Source of the DNA: Pelagibacteraceae bacterium AG-390-L03
GTDB taxonomy: Bacteria > Pseudomonadota > Alphaproteobacteria > Pelagibacterales > Pelagibacteraceae
Assembly: GCA_003279685.1 (NCBI GenBank)
Contig: QCHA01000008.1
Location: forward strand, 1 to 32,963
Length of the DNA: 32,963 bases
Reading direction: 5' to 3'
Shown here: piece by piece, positions 16,246 to 23,918 of the stretch
How positions within the stretch are numbered: position 1 is the first letter of the stretch
How the letters are laid out: each line of letters begins with the position of its first letter
Notes under the pieces: generated by a model
The model's database searches: none
What the model saw: the letters and a program-made list of their open reading frames with translations, nothing else
Told to the model about the DNA's origin: nothing
Position numbers and translations under genes: made by a program

Positions 16246-17238
16246 CTATCCACCCGTTGTTGATAAATTTTTTGTTAGACCAGTTTCTCCTAGCTCTAAA
16301 TAATGTGATTCTTTTTTATAATTAAGTTGTTTAAGTATTAAATCTTTTAACTCTTCTATTTGATTATCTTTTTGCATTAAATGTCTTATATTTATTCCTG
16401 TGTTACCAAATAAACATAATCTCAAATCACCTTTAGCTGTTATTCGAAGTCTATTACAACTTTTACAAAAATCTTTAGAGTAAGGTGCAATAACTCCAAA
16501 TTTACCTTTAAATTTTGGATTTAAATAATTTTTAGAGGGACCTGCATCTTTGCCAAAAGTTTGAACAATCCAATTTTTATTACTTAGATAGTTCGTAAAT
16601 TTTTTTGCAGAAACATGATACTTATTAAAATAGTCCAAGTTGTCACCAGTTTGCATTAATTCTATGTATCTAAAATCTATTTCATTATCTTTTATAAATT
16701 CTGCCCACTGATCAAAGTCCTTCTCAGAGTCATTAATTCCTTTAAGTAATACTGCATTGATTTTAATATTGTTAAAATTTAATTCTTGTAAATTTTTGAT
16801 ACCTTTAAGAATTTCAGGAAGTCTATCGTGTCCAGTTATTGTTTTAAATGTTTTAGGATTTAAACTATCAATACTAATATTAACTCCATCTAATCCACTA
16901 TCTTTTATATTTTTTGCAATCTTATCCAGACGATATCCATTTGTTGTAATAACTGTTTTTTTAATTCCAGAATTTTTTTTTATTATTTTAATTATTTCAA
17001 AAAAATCTTTTCTTACTGTTGGTTCACCACCAGTTAATCTAATTTTACACACACCAAGTTCTGACAGTGCTTTTGCTAATCTTCCTATTTCATCAGCATT
17101 AATAAATGTTCTGTTGTCACTTTTGTCAATTTTATATCCATCAGGTAAACAATACCCACACTTAAAATTACAAACGTCTGTAATTGATAATCTTATATAT
17201 GGAAATCTTCTACCGAAACTATCTTTAAGAATATTCAT
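16246..17238 (-). CDS. moaA: GTP 3',8-cyclase MoaA (radical SAM)
   Basis: A 330-residue radical SAM enzyme that starts molybdenum cofactor synthesis from GTP. The N-terminal cluster motif C-x3-C-x2-C is Cys23, Cys27 and Cys30; the C-terminal substrate-binding cluster is Cys258, Cys261 and Cys275. LTGGEPTVR (68-76) is the SAM-binding stretch, and the essential C-terminal Gly-Gly is present (STTGG end). It heads the moaACDE-msrPQ operon. Only 44 bases separate it from the end of the ABC ATPase gene upstream on the same strand; I see no riboswitch there. Confidence 0.96.
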   Translation of the reverse strand: MNILKDSFGRRFPYIRLSITDVCNFKCGYCLPDGYKIDKSDNRTFINADEIGRLAKALSELGVCKIRLTGGEPTVRKDFFEIIKIIKKNSGIKKTVITTNGYRLDKIAKNIKDSGLDGVNISIDSLNPKTFKTITGHDRLPEILKGIKNLQELNFNNIKINAVLLKGINDSEKDFDQWAEFIKDNEIDFRYIELMQTGDNLDYFNKYHVSAKKFTNYLSNKNWIVQTFGKDAGPSKNYLNPKFKGKFGVIAPYSKDFCKSCNRLRITAKGDLRLCLFGNTGINIRHLMQKDNQIEELKDLILKQLNYKKESHYLELGETGLTKNLSTTGG

Positions 17239-17282
17239 ATGATGTAAATGGTACCAACAGTCTACAACAATTAAAAGTTAAT

Positions 17283-18074
17283 TTAACTATTTAATCGACC
17301 CATTTCTTTAAGTTCAACTTCTAACTTATCTAACTCTTCACCACCAGCCATCATACCTAGTAGTTCTTCTCGACTGATATCTTTTTTATTAAAAGTACCC
17401 AAACTTCTACCTCTGTTCAGAACGGTGAAGCTATTTCCAACTGGATAGGCATGATGAACGTTGTGAGTAATTAAAATTACTGCCAATCCTTCAGAAGCTG
17501 CTTTTACAACATATTTTAAAACCATAGATGCTTGATGGACACCCAAAGCAGAAGTTGGCTCATCTAAAACTAAAACTTTTGCCCCAAAGTATATGGCTCT
17601 TGAAATAGCCAAACATTGCCTTTCTCCTCCAGACATTGTTCCAACTGCTTGAGATGGATCTCTAACATCTATTCCTATTTGGCCCATTCTTTCAGAGGCA
17701 ATTTTATTTGCCTTTTCAATATCGAATGTTTTAATGAATGGTATCCCTTTTAATGGCTCTCTACCCATAAAAAAATTTCGAGTGACACTCATTAAAGATA
17801 CTAAAGCAAGATCTTGATAAACAGTTCCAATGCCAATATCCAAGGCATCTTTAGGAGAGTCAAATACAGTTTTTTTACCTTCAATTATAATTTCACCTTC
17901 ATCAGGTCTGTGAACACCTGCAAGAGTTTTAATTAATGTAGATTTTCCAGCACCATTATCTCCAAGTAAACACATAATCTCACCCTTTTTAAGCTTCATA
18001 GTGACATCTTTAAGAGCAATTACTTTTCCAAAAAACTTACTGATATTATTAAATTCAATTAAATTTTCTGACAT
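17283..18074 (-). CDS. Sugar/polyol ABC transporter ATPase (FrcA-like)
   Basis: A 263-residue ABC ATPase for a CUT2-type sugar importer. Walker [10 protein letters not shown] is at 38-46, the signature MSGGE at 147-151, Walker B VLVLDE at 167-172 and the switch histidine at 204. RbsA-like ATPases usually have two fused domains; this one is a single domain as in FrcA. It is the last gene of the transporter operon and overlaps the permease gene by one base. The substrate is discussed under the binding protein. Confidence 0.93.
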   Translation of the reverse strand: MSENLIEFNNISKFFGKVIALKDVTMKLKKGEIMCLLGDNGAGKSTLIKTLAGVHRPDEGEIIIEGKKTVFDSPKDALDIGIGTVYQDLALVSLMSVTRNFFMGREPLKGIPFIKTFDIEKANKIASERMGQIGIDVRDPSQAVGTMSGGERQCLAISRAIYFGAKVLVLDEPTSALGVHQASMVLKYVVKAASEGLAVILITHNVHHAYPVGNSFTVLNRGRSLGTFNKKDISREELLGMMAGGEELDKLEVELKEMGRLNS

Positions 18075-19201
18075 TATTTACTTTCAGTTACTCTTTTTCT
18101 TACATAATTATTAAACACAACTGCAATCAACATCATTGCACCTAAAAATACTTTAAACCAATCAGTATCAACATCGGTATAAAATATACCCATTGAAACA
18201 GTTCCAAAAATTAAAGCTCCAAAAGCTGCCCCTATTGCAGATCCATAGCCTCCAGTTAATAAACAACCACCAACAACAGCAGCAGCAATTGCCTCTAATT
18301 CTTTTAAATTTCCTCTCATAGTGTCTGCTGAGCCAGCATCTAAGACTTGGATTGTCGCAAAAACTGTTGCAGCAACTGCTGTTCCTATAAATAAACTTAT
18401 TTTAACTCTACCAACAGGAACTCCAACATTAGTTGCTCCATTTTTATCTCCACCCGAAGCAAAAATCCAGTTTCCATATCTTGTTTTCATTAATATCCAT
18501 GTTGCAAATAGTGTTGCAGCAATAAACCAAATTACAGAAGGAGGTATTCCTGTTGCTAAAGGAGTTCCATCAGTTCTTAACGCAATTAAATTCATTGAAC
18601 CTAACCAATTAAATAGCCAAGTAAAAGTATCTGTCGCAAAGATCCATGCAATTGGATCATTTTCAATTAAAACTCTTAACCCTGGTACTTGAGTTCTACC
18701 AGTAATTAATCTTGTTATAGCTAATGTTGCACCTCTTAGGATAAACAACATAGCAAGTGTGACAATGAATGAAGGAAGTCCAGTTTTTACAACTAGAATT
18801 CCATTAAAATAACCAACAAGTACAGCCATAGCAAAAGCAAAAATAATACTTGTCCATAATGGCCAACCCCAATAGATAGCTGGAATTGCAATACAAATTC
18901 CTGCAAAACCAATCATAGATCCTATTGATAGATCAAATTCACCACCAATCATTAACATTGCAGCAGCAATTGCAATAATACCTAAATTTGCAGATACATC
19001 TAAAAAGTTTAGCATACCGTAAGCACTAAACATTCCAGTATCACCAGCTACAATTCCAAAAAATATAAATACCAATATTGCACCACCCAAGGCACCTAAT
19101 TCTGGTCTATTTAAAAGCAGTCTTAATTTAGAGACTTTTTGAAGCCTTTCATCTTGATCAAAACTTTTTTTTGAAGCTATACTTTTGGCTTTATCTGACA
19201 T
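18074..19201 (-). CDS. Sugar/polyol ABC transporter permease (RbsC/FrcC-like)
   Basis: A 375-residue membrane permease of the BPD_transp_2 family with about ten helices. Characteristic stretches are [15 protein letters not shown] (84-98), [12 protein letters not shown], and [21 protein letters not shown], typical of ribose/fructose/inositol-type permeases. The N-terminus is a cytoplasmic charged segment of about 30 residues. It is separated from the binding-protein gene by a 69-base spacer with a strong hairpin and overlaps the ATPase gene by one base. Confidence 0.93.
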   Translation of the reverse strand: MSDKAKSIASKKSFDQDERLQKVSKLRLLLNRPELGALGGAILVFIFFGIVAGDTGMFSAYGMLNFLDVSANLGIIAIAAAMLMIGGEFDLSIGSMIGFAGICIAIPAIYWGWPLWTSIIFAFAMAVLVGYFNGILVVKTGLPSFIVTLAMLFILRGATLAITRLITGRTQVPGLRVLIENDPIAWIFATDTFTWLFNWLGSMNLIALRTDGTPLATGIPPSVIWFIAATLFATWILMKTRYGNWIFASGGDKNGATNVGVPVGRVKISLFIGTAVAATVFATIQVLDAGSADTMRGNLKELEAIAAAVVGGCLLTGGYGSAIGAAFGALIFGTVSMGIFYTDVDTDWFKVFLGAMMLIAVVFNNYVRKRVTESK

Positions 19202-19223
19202 TAATTTTTTTTTGAATTTTTAT

Positions 19224-19260
19224 AAAAAAAGGCCTAACTAAAAACTTAGTCAGGCCTTTT
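19224..19260 (-). terminator. Intrinsic terminator or attenuator between binding-protein and permease genes
   Basis: On the minus strand a 15-base-pair stem (arms 19246-19260 and 19227-19241, with one G-U pair) closes a four-base loop and is followed by a run of seven T (19230-19224). This is a textbook intrinsic terminator, placed after the binding-protein gene and before the permease. Partial read-through or 3'-end protection would give more binding protein than membrane components. Confidence 0.85.
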
Positions 19261-19270
19261 AAATTATTTC

Positions 19271-20194
19271 TTATCTGTAACCTTGAGCTGCCCACTTAAT
19301 TACTTTAGCAGCATTAGCAGGAGTTACAAAACCAGGACCAGTCATTACTACACCAGCTGGCATTGTTCCATATCTCATGTACTGTCCAAAGATAGCGATT
19401 GGCAAGTAACCTTGTAGGTATTGTTGTTGGTCAATTAAAAACTCTACTTTGCCTGCAGCAGCAGCTTTTAACATGTCTGGTGACATATCAAATGTACCAA
19501 GTTTAACACTACCAACTTTTCCAGCTGACTCTAAAGCTTTAAGAGCAGCTTCACCTGCAAGACCAGCACCTAAAGTAAGGATAGTATCATATCCACCACC
19601 TAATTTAGCAGCAACAGCTTTTTGAATTTCTGTTGGGTCATTAGAAGTTCCTAAAATATCAACTGAACCACCAAAACCTTTTTTAAATCCAGCACATCTT
19701 CTGTCTAGCGCAACGTTTCCAACTTCGTGGTTAACACATAATGCTTTTTTACCACCAGCAGCTTTCATTTTTTGTCCGCCACCTACACCAGCTTCAAACT
19801 CAGTTTGTCCAACGTGAGCAGAAATACCTAGTGATGCAAAGTCATCAGAACCAGAGTTCATTGAAATTACTGGTATCCCAGCAGCGATAGCAGCTTTAAC
19901 TGATTTACCTAAAGCAGCAGCATCTGGAAGTGTAATCACAATACCTTTTGGTTTTTGTGAAACTGCGTTGTCAATTAATTTAGCCATTTCAACCATGTCG
20001 AAAGTAGCTGGTGCAGTATATTTGCAAGATATTCCCATATCTGAACAACCTTTGTCTACACCATTCTTAGCAACAGACCAAAACGGATCATTAGCTTGTC
20101 CGTGAGATACAACAATCACGTCTACTGCAAAAGCAGACACTGAAAGCATAACCCAAGCAGCAAAAGCTAAAATAGATTTATATAATGTTTTCAT
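19271..20194 (-). CDS. Periplasmic sugar/polyol-binding protein (COG1879)
   Basis: A 307-residue periplasmic binding protein of the ribose/inositol-type family (peripla_BP_4). A Sec signal peptide of about 23 residues ends in SAFA. The mature protein has two Rossmann-like lobes: IVVSHGQANDPFWSVAKNG at the start and GIVITLPDAAALGKSVKAAI, IPVISMNSG and HVGQTEFEAG further on. Codon use is more GC-balanced than its neighbours, as often seen for highly expressed binding proteins. GAGGGA lies ahead of the ATG. Neighbouring iolG-like and iolE-like genes suggest a myo-inositol-type ligand; a hexose is equally possible from sequence. Confidence 0.92.
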   Translation of the reverse strand: MKTLYKSILAFAAWVMLSVSAFAVDVIVVSHGQANDPFWSVAKNGVDKGCSDMGISCKYTAPATFDMVEMAKLIDNAVSQKPKGIVITLPDAAALGKSVKAAIAAGIPVISMNSGSDDFASLGISAHVGQTEFEAGVGGGQKMKAAGGKKALCVNHEVGNVALDRRCAGFKKGFGGSVDILGTSNDPTEIQKAVAAKLGGGYDTILTLGAGLAGEAALKALESAGKVGSVKLGTFDMSPDMLKAAAAGKVEFLIDQQQYLQGYLPIAIFGQYMRYGTMPAGVVMTGPGFVTPANAAKVIKWAAQGYR

Positions 20195-20214
20195 TTATTT
20201 TCCCTCTTGTTAAT

Positions 20215-20267
20215 AAAAGTTAACTTTTTAAGCGCGGACCGTATCATAATAAAAAGTGATTTGTCAA
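20215..20267 (-). promoter_or_regulatory. Binding-protein promoter with GC-rich discriminator and palindromic operator
   Basis: On the minus strand TTGACA (20262-20267) is followed after 16 bases by GATACG (20240-20245). Directly downstream is GTCCGCGC, a GC block in an otherwise AT-rich spacer, and then the perfect 14-base palindrome AAAAGTTAACTTTT (20215-20228) around the expected +5 to +18. The -35 is consensus and the -10 is weak. The palindrome is placed where a repressor would block initiation. Promoter call is good; the regulator is unknown. Confidence 0.6.
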
Positions 20268-20282
20268 AGTAGGTTATTTAAA

Positions 20283-20303
20283 TATGTATAGATATTATAC
20301 ATA
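20283..20303. repeat. Perfect inverted repeat between iolG-like and binding-protein genes
   Basis: TATGTATA-gatat-TATACATA has eight-base arms around a five-base centre. It lies after the iolG-like stop and upstream of the binding-protein promoter. No T-run follows on the minus strand, so a protein-binding site is as likely as a weak transcript end. AT richness makes chance occurrence possible. Confidence 0.4.
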
Positions 20304-20341
20304 GTTTATAATAAATCTAAATATACAATTATAAGTTGTAA

Positions 20342-21343
20342 TTAAAATTTTAATTTTATTTGTTTTTTTTGTTTTAAAGACAATGAAGCAGCATTTGCAA
20401 TAATTAATGCTCTTCTACCATCTTCAAAAGTTGAGAGAGGCTTTGAATTTTTTTTAATAAATTTTGATAAGTCATTTAATTGGAGACTATAGGCTTGTTT
20501 ATATCTCTCTATAAAAAAATGTTGCAATGGTTTTTTTTGTGCAGTGTTTGATTTATTGTAAATTTCAGTTTCGTTTAGATTTTTATTTCCTGAAATTAAC
20601 ATTCCTTTGTTGCCGAATAACTCAACTCTTTGGTCATAACCAAAACTACAATGTCTTGAATTCGTAATAATACATTGTACTCCTTTCTTAGAATTAAGAA
20701 TACAAGATGCTAACTCGTAATCATTTATTTTATTAAATCTTTTATCAGACATATTGGTTGCAGTTGAAAAAATTGAATTTAATTCATCTTTATCTAAATA
20801 AAATCTTAACAAATCAAAATCATGGATCATCATATCTTTGAAAATTCCTCCAGAAATTTTTAAATATTCTATTGATGGAGGTGAAGGATCTCTACTAGTT
20901 ATAATAATCTTTTCTAAATTTCCAATAACTCCTCTTTTTAGATCTTTTTTTAATGAGTTATGACCTGGGTCATATCTTCGGTTAAATCCTAGTTGAATTT
21001 TTGGATTTAAACTTTTAATTTTTTTTTTACATCTATTAATTTTTTCAATACTTAAATCTAAAGGTTTTTCACAAAATATTACTTTTTTATATTTTACTGC
21101 TTCTTCAATTAATTTGATGTGAGTGGATGTACTTGAAGCAATAAATATTGCATCTATCTCTTTATCTCTAAATGCTACTTTAGGGTCATTAATACCAATA
21201 GATAAAAATTTTTTTGCAATTTTATTTGTTAAATTTTTATCTAAATCAAATACATACTTAAGCGTAAAATCGTTGTGCATTAAGAGATTTTGGCCATGCA
21301 TTTGACCAATTCTACCCAATCCAATTAATGCAATATTAATCAA
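20342..21343 (-). CDS. iolG: Inositol 2-dehydrogenase-like Gfo/Idh/MocA oxidoreductase
   Basis: A 333-residue NAD(P)-dependent dehydrogenase. The N-terminal Rossmann motif is GLGRIG (8-13); the EKP motif gives Lys94, and Asp171 and His175 complete the catalytic set, agreeing almost by number with Bacillus IolG (Lys97, Asp172, His176). GFNRRYDPGH (120-129) and RDPSPPS are strongly IolG-like. It would oxidise myo-inositol or a related cyclitol/sugar to the ketone. It overlaps the upstream second dehydrogenase by four bases and lies upstream of the ABC genes on the same strand. Confidence 0.8.
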   Translation of the reverse strand: MINIALIGLGRIGQMHGQNLLMHNDFTLKYVFDLDKNLTNKIAKKFLSIGINDPKVAFRDKEIDAIFIASSTSTHIKLIEEAVKYKKVIFCEKPLDLSIEKINRCKKKIKSLNPKIQLGFNRRYDPGHNSLKKDLKRGVIGNLEKIIITSRDPSPPSIEYLKISGGIFKDMMIHDFDLLRFYLDKDELNSIFSTATNMSDKRFNKINDYELASCILNSKKGVQCIITNSRHCSFGYDQRVELFGNKGMLISGNKNLNETEIYNKSNTAQKKPLQHFFIERYKQAYSLQLNDLSKFIKKNSKPLSTFEDGRRALIIANAASLSLKQKKQIKLKF

Positions 21344-22473
21344 ATTTTAACCCATCTTTTTTTTCTAGATGAAATTTTACACGCATTAATAAATTTAGCA
21401 GTTTCTAGACCTTCATCTTCATTAGGATAAAAGTTTCTTTGTTTTGTTTTACTCTTTATTGATGTAGCAAATTCTCTATAAATGTTTGCAAAAGCATCTA
21501 GATAACCTTCTGGATGCCCAAATTTAATTCTTGAGAATTTTTTTGATAATTCAGCATTATGAAATCCTCTTTCAAGCAACTTTACAGCGCCTCGGGAAGG
21601 ATTAAATTTTAAGTAACCAGGATCATTTTGCACCCATTCAATACTCCCTTTTGATCCAAATATTCTAATTCTTAAACCATAGACGCCACCTTTTGCCATT
21701 ACGCTTGTCCAAAACATTCCTTTTGCTCCATTAGTAAAGTTGATCATTACTTGAGCATTATCATCCATCTTAATTTTTTTAGAAACTTGTTTTATGTCAG
21801 CAAAAATTGTTTTTCCTTTTAATCCAGATATATAAGAAGCCAAGTGATAAGCGTGAGTTCCTATTTCATTAAGCACGGCTGAAGCACCAACTATCTTACT
21901 ATCAAGTTTCCATTTTAAATTTTTTTTTGCATTCTTACTCGTTAGATTTTTTCCCTCAGACCAATCCTGAACGTATTCAACATTTACATATTCTACTTTT
22001 CCTATTTTACCTTTTTCTACTAAAACTTTTGCTTCTCTTACCATTGGGTATGCTGAGTAGTTATGCGTTAAAGCATATTTAATTCTTTTATTTAATTTAA
22101 TTTTTTTATAAAGTTTTTTTGCCTGTTCTAAATTTCCAGCAAAAGGTTTGTCTGAAATTACATGAATATTTTTATCTATAAATGTTTCGGCAATAATTTG
22201 GTGACTTGAAGGTGGTGTCATTATAGCTACAACGTTTATTCCATCTTTTCTTTTTGCCTCTTCGTTAGCCATTTGTTTATAATTTGAATAACATCTTTCT
22301 TTAGAAATACCTATTTTTCTTCCAAATTCTGTTGATGATTTAACATTTTTTGAAAATACACCCGCAACAATTTCATATTGATCATCATATCTAGCAGCAA
22401 TCCTATGAACATGTCCTATCCATGATTTAGAGCCACCACCAACTATTCCAAGATTTAATTTTTTTGTTTTCAT
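21340..22473 (-). CDS. Gfo/Idh/MocA-family dehydrogenase
   Basis: A 377-residue oxidoreductase starting at the ATG at 22473 (KTKKLNLGIVGGGSKSW...). A longer frame to 22563 is open but would run into the divergent iolE-like gene and adds no family sequence. The coenzyme loop is GIVGGGSKSWIG, the EKP-type motif is DKP (Lys109), and the catalytic pair is probably Glu203/His207 in NEIGTHAYHL. The family subset with HNYSAYPMVREA is often found beside inositol genes. The cyclitol or sugar substrate is not defined. It shares a four-base overlap with the iolG-like gene. Confidence 0.85.
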   Translation of the reverse strand: MKTKKLNLGIVGGGSKSWIGHVHRIAARYDDQYEIVAGVFSKNVKSSTEFGRKIGISKERCYSNYKQMANEEAKRKDGINVVAIMTPPSSHQIIAETFIDKNIHVISDKPFAGNLEQAKKLYKKIKLNKRIKYALTHNYSAYPMVREAKVLVEKGKIGKVEYVNVEYVQDWSEGKNLTSKNAKKNLKWKLDSKIVGASAVLNEIGTHAYHLASYISGLKGKTIFADIKQVSKKIKMDDNAQVMINFTNGAKGMFWTSVMAKGGVYGLRIRIFGSKGSIEWVQNDPGYLKFNPSRGAVKLLERGFHNAELSKKFSRIKFGHPEGYLDAFANIYREFATSIKSKTKQRNFYPNEDEGLETAKFINACKISSRKKRWVKI

Positions 22474-22513
22474 TATTAATATTGTTTTATATATCATAAC
22501 AAAAATTTTTATT

Positions 22514-23416
22514 ATGTCAGTAAAATTAGGAATAGCACCAATTGCATGGAGTAACGATGACATGCCTGAACTTGGTGGTGAAACTTCTTTAGAACAATGT
22601 TTGGATGAAGCTAGTCAAGCTGGATTTATAGGAATAGAGTCGGGTGGAAAATTTCCAAAAACTTCTAAAGAACTTTTACCAAAACTTAATAATTATAATT
22701 TGAATTTATGTTCTGGTTGGTATGGAGGAAATTTAAGACAAAATTCAACTAATGAAGAAAAACAACTAATAAGGGGTCAGCTAGATCTATTTAAAGATTG
22801 TAATGCTCCATGTATAGTTTTTGCTGAAGTTTCAGGTTCAATTCAAGGAGATCCTAACAGAAAACTTTCAACTAGACCTCAAATGGATAATGAAGAATGG
22901 GATTCATTTTGTAATAAATTATCTGAAATGGGAAAATTTTTAGAGGGTGAAGGTATGCCACTAGCTTATCACCATCATATGGGAACAGTTATTGAAACTC
23001 ATGAAGATACTATCAGACTTTTAGAAAATACTGATGATAGTGTTAAACTAACTTTAGATACTGGACATATGTTGTTTGCTCAAGGAAATTCAAAGAAAAT
23101 CTTAGACGACTTTAGTAGCCGTATAATTCACATTCACTGCAAAGATATTAGAAAAAATGTTTTAGATAATTCATTAAAAAATGATTTGAGTTTTAGAGGT
23201 GCTTTTTTAGATGGCGCTTTTACAGTGCCGGGGGATGGATGTATCGATTACAAACCTTTATTTGATATTCTAAAGGTTAAGAATTATTCAGGATGGCTAG
23301 TGGTTGAGGCGGAACAAGATCCTGCAAAAGCAAATCCATTTAAATATGCTAAGATAGGTTATAAATATCTAACTGAAACTCTAAAAGCTAGTAATATTGA
23401 AATTTTTAAAAATTAG
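22514..23416 (+). CDS. iolE: Myo-inosose-2 dehydratase-like TIM-barrel protein
   Basis: A 300-residue AP-endonuclease-2-type TIM barrel. The start KLGIAPIAWSNDDMPELGGE (4-23) followed by IESGGKFP and LCSGWYGG is the IolE pattern. Metal-binding candidates are His153-155 region, LDTGH (181-185), HIHCKD (206-211) and Glu265 in WLVVEAEQDP. IolE dehydrates 2-keto-myo-inositol, the product of IolG, to a diketone. It is divergent from the two dehydrogenase genes with a 40-base spacer, which supports joint function. A xylose-isomerase-like sugar epimerase is the alternative. Confidence 0.8.
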   Translation: MSVKLGIAPIAWSNDDMPELGGETSLEQCLDEASQAGFIGIESGGKFPKTSKELLPKLNNYNLNLCSGWYGGNLRQNSTNEEKQLIRGQLDLFKDCNAPCIVFAEVSGSIQGDPNRKLSTRPQMDNEEWDSFCNKLSEMGKFLEGEGMPLAYHHHMGTVIETHEDTIRLLENTDDSVKLTLDTGHMLFAQGNSKKILDDFSSRIIHIHCKDIRKNVLDNSLKNDLSFRGAFLDGAFTVPGDGCIDYKPLFDILKVKNYSGWLVVEAEQDPAKANPFKYAKIGYKYLTETLKASNIEIFKN

Positions 23417-23917
23417 TTATCTATAAACAGAAGTTAATTCATTATTTCCTGCCGCAACACAAGGTGATTTAAAACATGTGCCAACTACCCATTCAGATCC
23501 AGGATCTGGTAAAAAATTTGATGACATTAAGAAAATAACTCCCATTTCAACAGATTGGCCTGCTTTACCCTCAGCTTTAATTCTTGGATCTGGGTCGGTT
23601 CTTACTGTCGTGTCTTCTGAAAAGGGATTTTCAATATTAAGATTTTTATTGATATAACCAACTACTTTGTCGGCTATCCATTCTCCATTACATGGGTCGC
23701 CCCAAACAGTAGATTTCCCTTCATCATTATTCCCACAGTTATTGATTTCATCATTAATTAAATTAACAACTTTATTGTGATTATCTTTAACAAGATTTGC
23801 TCTTGCCTCTACAGCCGGTCTAGTGCTTGCAGTCCAAATCAACATACCAACAACAAAAATTGCAGAAAATGATACCAAAAATTCTAGAAAACCAAAATTT
23901 TTTAAATTAATTCTCAT
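23417..23917 (-). CDS. Membrane-anchored small protein with pilin-like N-terminus, unknown function
   Basis: A 166-residue protein not assigned to a family. It begins with a short basic leader, then GFLEFLVSF and a hydrophobic helix (about 10-30), followed by an amphipathic helix (about 33-58) and a soluble domain with four cysteines (61, 76, 148, 153) that could form two disulfides. This outline resembles type IV pilins or pseudopilins, but the glutamate falls at +3 rather than +5 after the candidate cleavage glycine, so processing is doubtful. It is one base downstream of the hydroxyacid dehydrogenase stop-start junction on the same strand, so probably shares its transcript. No other pilus gene is nearby. 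Confidence 0.7.
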   Translation of the reverse strand: MRINLKNFGFLEFLVSFSAIFVVGMLIWTASTRPAVEARANLVKDNHNKVVNLINDEINNCGNNDEGKSTVWGDPCNGEWIADKVVGYINKNLNIENPFSEDTTVRTDPDPRIKAEGKAGQSVEMGVIFLMSSNFLPDPGSEWVVGTCFKSPCVAAGNNELTSVYR

Positions 23918-23918
23918 A

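Noticed and set aside
16757..17242. Open frame antisense to moaA
   Set aside because: Hydrophobic shadow of the moaA coding strand, with no start signal and no recognisable family.
17239..17282. Molybdenum cofactor riboswitch upstream of moaA
   Set aside because: The 44-base spacer is far too short for the aptamer and has no suitable stems.
18321..18692. Open frame antisense to the ABC permease
   Set aside because: Shadow frame of a hydrophobic gene, no ribosome site or domain.
22474..22563. N-terminal extension of the second Gfo/Idh dehydrogenase
   Set aside because: It overlaps the start of the divergent iolE-like gene; the Rossmann motif begins right after the ATG at 22473.
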